A stretch of 64,000 nucleotides of DNA, taken from NCBI RefSeq assembly GCF_026210795.1, contig NC_089438.1, positions 2,873,501 to 2,937,500 of the forward strand. Reading direction: 5' to 3'. Shown here in pieces: positions 57,498-64,000 of this stretch (the first letter of the stretch is position 1; each line of letters opens with the position of its first letter). This DNA is from Rhizophagus irregularis (lineage: Eukaryota; Glomeromycota; Glomeromycetes; Glomerales; Glomeraceae). The notes beneath the pieces are model-generated. The model had not been told where the DNA came from, made no database searches, and saw only the letters and a program-made list of their open reading frames with translations. The position numbers were made by a program, and so were the translations under genes.

Positions 57498-58916
57498 ATG
57501 TCGAAATTAAATAGAGACATTATTTATCTGATATTACAAGAATTACAAGATGATAAAAAATCACTTTATTCATGTCTTTCAGTTAATAAAACTTGGTGTG
57601 AAATGATTATTCCAATTTTATGGAATAATCCTTGGAAATATTTAAATTTAAAGATTGAAAATTATAAATTATTATTTAACGTAATTATTTCATATTTACC
57701 GAATAATTTTAGAAATATTTTAAATCAAAAATTCAATTTTTTAAAAGATTCATATCAAAAACCTTTATTTAATTACATTAATTTTTGTAGACATTTAAAT
57801 TTAAATGAAATTTATAAAGTATTATATTCATTATTTGAAGGTTATGAAATTTCAACTATTAAAAATGAAATTTTAAATCTTTTTATTAATGAAAATACTA
57901 AATTTACTCATCTTTATATTCCTTATCAATTTGATTATCAAATAAATCTTATTCCTGGATCAGAAAAATGTTTTTCAGAACTAAAATATCTTAGTTGTAA
58001 TGTCAATATAAGTGATAATGTTTTAACTGGATTGGTGGAAATTTGTAAATCTATTAAGGAATTGGAACTTTTTATTGAAATTCAAAATAACAATTATGGA
58101 ATTGTTAAATTAATTGAAACACCTAAAAAATTAATAGACGTTCGTTTATTATTTGGGGCTTGTTCAGAAAAACATAGTCCACTTTATGAAATTCTCGAAA
58201 AATCTTTGATTAAACATGCAAATCACATACAACATTTTAAGATAACCAAACAACCTAGTACAACAATTCTTTCATCTTTTGTAAATTTAAAAAGTTTAGA
58301 ATTATTTGATGATATATCATGGGAATATTTAGATGATTTATCCTTCCCTTTATTACAAAATTTAAAAGCTCGAAGTGTTCCAATTAAATTTTTAACAAAT
58401 ATAATTGGAAATACAATTGGAAATCTTAGTGAAATAAAAATTGATCATATAAGTCATAATGAGATTGGTAATAAAATGATTATTCAAGCTATTTATAAAA
58501 ATTGTCCAAATCTTAAATATCTTAAATTATTATTTAAAAATAGTAATATTTTAGAATTAGAAAAATTATTAATCAAATGTCAATATTTATGTGGTTTATT
58601 TATTATTTTTGAAGATGTTTGGGATGCTAATGTTACGGTTGATTATGATCATGTATTTGAAATTTTAGCCAAATCATCCCCAATTAGTTTATTTAAATTT
58701 AAATTTCATTATAATATTGAACCTAAATTGGAATCTTTTAAATTATTATTTGATAATTGGAAAGATAGACATCCCATATTATTACAAACTGTTCAATATC
58801 GAAGATATGGAAATAGTCATTTTGATTTAATAGAAAGTTATAAAGCAAAAGGTATAGTTGAAAAATATGAAAATGTTTTGAGTGAAGATATTTTTGAAGT
58901 ATTTAAATGGGTTTAA
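57498..58916 (+). CDS. F-box protein with leucine-rich C-terminal region
   Basis: A single exon of 472 residues starting at the ATG at 57498, which gives MSKLNRDIIYLILQELQDD, the usual N-terminus of the large Glomeromycotina F-box family; the frame is open 30 bases further but without an ATG. Residues about 1-45 are the F-box (LILQEL, then SCLSVNKTWCEM and PILWNNPW), expected to bind Skp1 in an SCF ubiquitin ligase. The remainder has many Leu/Ile-rich stretches (LKYLSCNVNISDNVL; LVNLKSLELFDDI-like; CPNLKYLKLLF) typical of irregular LRR substrate-recognition domains. No lesion, and no intron. Substrate unknown. Confidence 0.9.
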   Translation: MSKLNRDIIYLILQELQDDKKSLYSCLSVNKTWCEMIIPILWNNPWKYLNLKIENYKLLFNVIISYLPNNFRNILNQKFNFLKDSYQKPLFNYINFCRHLNLNEIYKVLYSLFEGYEISTIKNEILNLFINENTKFTHLYIPYQFDYQINLIPGSEKCFSELKYLSCNVNISDNVLTGLVEICKSIKELELFIEIQNNNYGIVKLIETPKKLIDVRLLFGACSEKHSPLYEILEKSLIKHANHIQHFKITKQPSTTILSSFVNLKSLELFDDISWEYLDDLSFPLLQNLKARSVPIKFLTNIIGNTIGNLSEIKIDHISHNEIGNKMIIQAIYKNCPNLKYLKLLFKNSNILELEKLLIKCQYLCGLFIIFEDVWDANVTVDYDHVFEILAKSSPISLFKFKFHYNIEPKLESFKLLFDNWKDRHPILLQTVQYRRYGNSHFDLIESYKAKGIVEKYENVLSEDIFEVFKWV

Positions 58917-61100
58917 AAATATTTATTCTTCAATCTTATTTAATTTGTTTAGTTTATTTTTTGTATTTCGGATATAAATAAATATACATTTTTACGTTTT
59001 TACTATTAATTTACCTATTACATAATAACAACAGTCAATATAAAGTAAACTCTTACATTAATAAACATTTGTGTCCTAATATAACTGTTATGATGCAGTG
59101 ACTATAAGCCATGGATTGCTATAACTACTCAAATAACTAGATTGTTGTTTATTAAGCTCTGCAATATTTTTCATCTGTAAACATTTGTCTACACATTTCT
59201 CTTTCTTATGGTTATTACATTTCTTCTTATGTCATACTGGCATATATATCTACTAATTAAAAATAAATATAATATTAATATACAAAGTTATAATTTTAAT
59301 TTTTGATAAAAATTCCATTTATTTGTTTACCTGGTTCTCTCAGAAATTCTCTGTGCTGCCATGATTTTCTATCCAGCTAAATCAACTTTGTTCCTCGGTC
59401 ACTTCCTCCAGGAATTTTTAAAAATTTCCTCATTTATTATATACCAGTTAGATTTATATACACACAGATGTGAAATGAAAAATAAGAGTATCCTTGGTAG
59501 TAGTTGTCAAAGGTGTTTACTCATATAAGTAATCAGATATGACAAAGGTGCTAAAATAAGTTATACCAGCCTTAGAGATTATCATAAGAAGATTTATCAA
59601 TGTAAGTATATTTTTTGATCATAGGAAGTTTAGATAATTGATGAGGTTCATGCATTTAGGGTTAAATTTGGGTTATTATAATCTAATATGTGCAATTAAC
59701 AAATAGAAACCATTCATTACTTTTTTTAATAATAAAGTGGAAAATTTCATATGTTTGGACCTTTCATTCTTTTACTATTTGAGAAAGTTTATATTTCAAG
59801 CATCAATTGTATGTATATAGATTATTCTTAAGAATGTTTCACTTGAAGCCCCTTGAAATTGCAGTATTCAATTTACAGAAATCATCCCAAATTGATCATG
59901 AATGATCTTTGTGGCCATATCCATTCATTTCTACTGTAAATGTTCTACTTTAATGAAAGTTCAAGAACCTGACAATTTGATTAGTCATTTGATAGATGAA
60001 CTGTATGTTCAAAATAGAATTTTACTTGATGACTAGGATATGTGTCTATATCATTTCTATGTTATTCTGTAGAACATGCTAAAATATAAGAACTAGGCTA
60101 AAAGGTTCTTAGTAAATTACAGAAAAAATGCAATAAATCGTATTCAAATTTTTTATCACTATATATGATTCTGTCATATTTTTTTGGATCACAACATGAT
60201 TTAACCAAAGAAAAATTATCTTTCCTCTTCTTAATAATGGTATGGTTTGTAAATGAATAACTATCATAAGAACTATAAAGACAAAGATTCTTTTATTAAT
60301 AAAGTCAAATTTATAAGAGAGTATTCTTTAAATTTTATTAGGAAGTACAAAAATTGCACTTGATGTATTGCAATGTCATTTTATAATAAAATTTAAAATG
60401 ATGAAAAATTATGGGATTTCAATTATTTCAATAATTTATGTAATAATGTACAGTATATATGATTGAAATTGCTACACAAATCACTTATATTTTTGTTAAA
60501 ACTTTTTTATTATAAACAAATTTTAAGATCACAATTTGTCTTTATTAAACATATTTATTAGTCATTCTTGTATATAATAATAATATTTTATAACTAAATT
60601 AAGCAAATAATTTAAATAATGATAAAAACTAATTATTTAAATATTACAATTATATTATAAAATTTCTATTAAAGTCTAAAAAAAGTTAATTAATAAAAAA
60701 AATAAGTTTACAATATGGAGTTACATTTGCGTAAATTTATAGGTGTTGTTACCAGGAACTATAAGTTTGACTCATGTGGTATTGAAGTTAATAATAAGAC
60801 AAAATAAAAGTAGTTTTATTTTTTTGTCTGCTAAAAATTTCTTTTTTTTATTAAAATTTTACATTTTTATTGCACTTATTACTATATTAGTACATTTATG
60901 TTACGTTTTTCATCTTATCATTTCTCTTTATTACATGCATTTAGTTAATAATTTTGTTTTTATATATACTTTTTACAAAATTGATCCTAAATCTAGCTTC
61001 TTTTTTTGGGTAAATTTTAATGAAAAAGTCTTCACTATTTTCATCTATTAACAAACAATAAATTAGTCCATTATAATAAACAATAAAATTATTAAAATCA
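58917..61100. other. long gene-poor region
   Basis: 2.2 kb without a convincing gene. A weak possibility on minus is ATG at 59362 (MAAQRISERT), donor GTAAAC at 59330, and an acceptor TTTTTAATTAG near 59254, giving about 31 residues; a TATATAAAT lies about 95 bases upstream. I rate that model low. Other open frames here (for example 60743-61051) are A+T-composition artefacts. Confidence 0.35.
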
Positions 61101-61860
61101 ATAAGGCATTAGGCATACATAACCTTACGCTTAATACATGGTACTTATATAAAAGAAACTTTATCTAATAGAATATTTCTAAATTTTTACAAATAACTAA
61201 ATCATCTGAACTAGGGATGGCAACGGTCACGGTCATTAACCGATTATGATCGGTCATGAACGTGACCGATATCGGTCGGTCAAGACTTCTGACCGACCGT
61301 TTGACCGACCAAATTTTTTTATGAAAAATTTAATAAAAAACGTCGCGAAAACGTTTTTTATTAATAATTTAATTAAAAAAAAATGTTTTTCGCAAACGTT
61401 TTTAATTATTTTAACAAAAAACGTTGCGAAAACGTTTTTATTAATAATATAATTAAAATAAAACGTTTTCGCAACGTTTTTTTAATTATTTTAATAGAAA
61501 CGTTGCGAAAACGTTTTTTTATTAATAATTTAATAAAAAATAAACGTTTTTGCACGTTTTTTTATTAATAATTTAATAAAAAATAAACGTTTTTGCACGT
61601 TTTTTCAATTGCCTTAATAAAAACACTGCGAAAATATAAAAAAAAATGATCGGTCAAACGGTCGGTCAAACGGTCGGTCGGTCGGTCAAAGGTTCTTGAC
61701 CAGTCATGACCGACCGATGACCGACCATGACCGACCGTTGCCATCCCTAATCTGAACTATTTCCTTTTAATATAACCTTTGAAATCTTGCAAAAATAGCT
61801 GTTATCAATGGGAACCATTGTTATTATTTCATTATTTCATCCATGCTAAAACTTATAATT
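61101..61860 (-). pseudogene. kinase N-lobe relic split by a hAT-like element
   Basis: Minus 61855-61750 reads a broken DE(L)...MVPIDNSYFCKISK-like stretch that matches positions 185-250 of the left-edge gene at nucleotide level (CTTTGAAATCTTGCAAAA). After the insert, 61211-61170 reads SDDLVICKNL, the Lys-site strand (VVCKKL in relatives), and then degenerates towards 61100. Heavily decayed. Confidence 0.65.
61212..61749. mobile_element. 538-bp hAT-like MITE with CpG-rich ends
   Basis: Perfect inverted ends TAGGGATGGCAACGGTC and GACCGTTGCCATCCCTA, with an 8-bp target duplication ATCTGAAC (61204-61211 and 61750-61757). Subterminal CGGTCGGTCAA and GACCGACCG arrays occur on both sides. The middle is an AACGTTTT-type satellite of about 60-bp units. 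Same family as 8785-10153, but with CpG sites intact. Confidence 0.95.
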
Positions 61861-62474
61861 TATATTGTTCAAAATCACTAATTTCAACTTTTATGGTGGA
61901 ATCTGCATTATTTTAGTAAGTAACGTAATTATTATTTAATTATTTACTAATTATCTAGCTAAATAAGAACTTGGATAAGAACATGGATAAATAGATAGAT
62001 GTTATACTGCGGCTATTTGGTAAATAACGAAATTATTATTTATTGAACTAACTAATTTATTATTGATTACTAATGAATTGAAAAATATTCAGTTCCTTAC
62101 TTAAAATAGATAAGTGGGTTAGATTTAATTGATTAAGCAAAATTAATTTTAGATAATTTTTACTGATAATAAATAACGCATCAGGTTTTCATGCATATTG
62201 ATAATTTTTTAATAAAAAACTAAGTCGTTTAAATTATAGAATATTTCGTGTAATATTTTTAACTTGATTATATATAAATTTTATTTTCATAAACTTGTAA
62301 TTGAATATTTATATTTAAACTCCGAAATCTTAAATTTAAAAGAACTATTTTAAGTTATAAAAAATACCGGGTACAAACAATTTTGAAAATATACCATTTC
62401 AAACATTTCAGTATCATTCTATATTTTAAATATAATACTGTAACTATTAAGAAATTTATGGCAATTTTATCAAT
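61861..62474. other. 3' flank of the right-edge kinase gene
   Basis: A+T-rich, with no gene or repeat that I can support. It lies immediately downstream of the TAA at 62475-62477. Confidence 0.4.
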
Positions 62475-64000
62475 TTAGTCAACTTTATCGGGAACTAAGG
62501 ATACAAAAATTATTAGTTTATATAGTAAATAATAAAGAGTTAATGTAAATGAACTTACTGTTTAAATCATCATGATAACCTTTCATGAGCAATTTTACAA
62601 ACAATTAGAATTTATAGATAATCGTTTTAAAACAAAAACATATATTTATGCATTAACAATTATTACCTGCATCTTTAATATTAGTCACTTCTGTATAAAT
62701 TATTAAAAATAGAAAATTACTATTTATATAACTTTAATTGTTAATAATTAATAATCTTTACCAGTTTACCTTGTAAATCAGTACTATAATCATTATCTTG
62801 AACATCTTGATCATTTTGAACATCTTGAACATCTTGAATTTCGCCTAATAATTAATCAATATACAATTAATGTAATAAATACTACACTGTAAGTACTGTA
62901 AGTGAAATAATTTAAATAAATCATTAACTGCATTGATATTCTAGCAGACATTATTATTGCAAGTTATACTTTTTTGTTATATATTCTAACCTTGCATATC
63001 ATTATCTTCATATCTGATATCTCGGAAGCCTTGAATACCTCTCATTCTTCCTAATCTAACTAGTGTATTTAAAACTTCATAAATAGTTGGTCTTATATCT
63101 GGATCATCATCCCAACATAATTTATATAATTTCAAGTATTCATCAGGTGTACAAGGTACTGGTTCTTCTCTAAGACCATTTATTAAATCAATTATTAAAA
63201 GATTTCCACTAATAATTTTATCGGTAAAAGGTGGTCTACCACTAGATAGTTCCCATATAAGAACTCCTAAACTATAAATATCAGACTTTTCATTGTATTC
63301 ATACAAATAATTCTCTAATCGTTTAGGATCAATATATGGAATTGACCCAAATACACCCGAATAAAGATCCGCTTGAGTTTCTGTAGTTTTTGCAATACCA
63401 AGATCAATAATCTTAGCTTCTCCGCGATGTATCACTATATTTCCAGAGTGTAAATCTCGATGAAGAATATTTTCTCCTTGAAGATATTTTATCCCTTCAG
63501 TAATTTGATAAGCCAATTTTATTTTATCATCCCAAGTTAATTCTAAAAACTTTTGTTTAAGATATTGCCGTAAATTTCCACTATCAGCATATTGCATTAT
63601 GAGTAAAATCTCTTTCGTACTTTCATCTGCAATAAAAGATAAGACAATAAATATTAATATATATATATTATAAGTAATAACAATATTGAAATTATATTTG
63701 GTTTACCTAAACTTACGCCTAATATGCGTATTATCCTTTGACAAAAGTCTAATCTTCTATGCATTTCTAATAAATGAAGAAATGCTTCAATTGGTTTATT
63801 ACTGATTGATTCATTATCTATTAATTTTTTACAAATGACATAATTATTTGTTCTTTTCCATATAGCTCTTGAAATAATGCCAATATGGCTATCAATATTT
63901 TTTACATCTGATAACTCATCTATATTAATAATTTTAATCAATTTATGTTTCTCTATTAAATTAATCAATTGTGATGCTGAATTTTTGCTCATTTCTTCTA
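62475..64000 (-). CDS. tandem kinase protein, C-terminal kinase domain and tail; probably continues past the right edge
   Basis: Exons 63992(or beyond)-63707, 63626-62991, 62844-62770, 62690-62667, 62579-62559 and 62494-62475 join in constant phase 1. The first ends at SLG, the shared N-lobe/C-lobe intron. Key residues: VICKKL Lys; HRDLHSGN; DLGIAK; GVFGSIPYIDPKRL; DIYSLGVLIWELSSG; CWDDDPDIRPT. The glycine loop is poor (DSHIGIIS). The tail has a QDV-repeat exon (75 bases), then exons of 24, 21 and 20 bases ending IPDKVD. An ATG at 63992 could start a single-domain protein, but relatives have an in-frame LEPSELI-type lead-in preceded by a whole pseudokinase domain, and the frame is still open at the window edge, so a 5' continuation is likely. 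Confidence 0.88.

Noticed and set aside
60743-61051. 102-codon hydrophobic frame on plus
   Set aside because: Phe/Ile/Leu content follows from T-rich DNA; there is no signal, domain or splice support.

Overview
The window looks like nuclear DNA of an arbuscular mycorrhizal fungus (Glomeromycotina, most like Rhizophagus). It is very A+T-rich (roughly three quarters by eye). Its genes have many short GT-AG introns of about 60-90 bases. The coding content is the pattern known from that genus: expanded protein-kinase-like genes with a CX2C-X9-CX2C leader, kinase-like plus Sel1-repeat proteins, a leucine-rich F-box protein and a Tigger/pogo transposase, all among many DNA transposons. I saw no rRNA or tRNA gene, CRISPR array or bacterial operon structure. 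Genus assignment rests on recognising families, not on a database search.

Layout. 0-14.8 kb (block A): 5' part of a tandem kinase gene on minus (29-1790), two decayed plus-strand kinases (2.0-2.85 kb and 5.9-6.96 kb), several transposons, and an MLKL-like pseudokinase-Sel1 gene on minus (12581-14773). 15.1-28.3 kb: a Tigger/pogo element swollen to 13 kb by nested insertions, including a 3.1-kb fold-back element whose arms are arrays of 36-bp hairpin repeats. 30-41.3 kb (block B): a second copy of block A in the same order and orientation, namely a tandem kinase pseudogene on minus split by a 5.4-kb satellite-filled transposon, a decayed plus-strand kinase split by a hAT-type MITE, and a second MLKL-like pseudokinase-Sel1 gene (39177-41295). 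42-44.85 kb: a repeat element with roughly 250-bp inverted ends. 45-49.7 kb: a three-kinase-domain gene with a transposon in an intron and two coding lesions. 49.8-52.6 kb: kinase debris. 54.1-56.7 kb: an intact six-exon tandem kinase gene. 57.5-58.9 kb: an intronless F-box gene. 61.1-64 kb: a kinase relic hit by a hAT-like element, then the 3' part of another tandem kinase on minus.

How the genes may relate. The tandem genes share one plan: one or two N-terminal kinase-like domains lacking catalytic Asp residues, then a C-terminal domain that keeps Lys, HRD Asp and DLG Asp, then an acidic tail made from tiny phase-1 exons. This resembles the pseudokinase-kinase layout of JAK kinases. The two MLKL-like genes combine an N-terminal helical bundle and brace, a pseudokinase with a lost DFG Asp, and Sel1-like repeats. 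They are candidates for a necroptosis-like or self/non-self system in a coenocytic fungus. That functional reading is inference; domain order, lost residues, splice sites and target-site duplications are read from the sequence.
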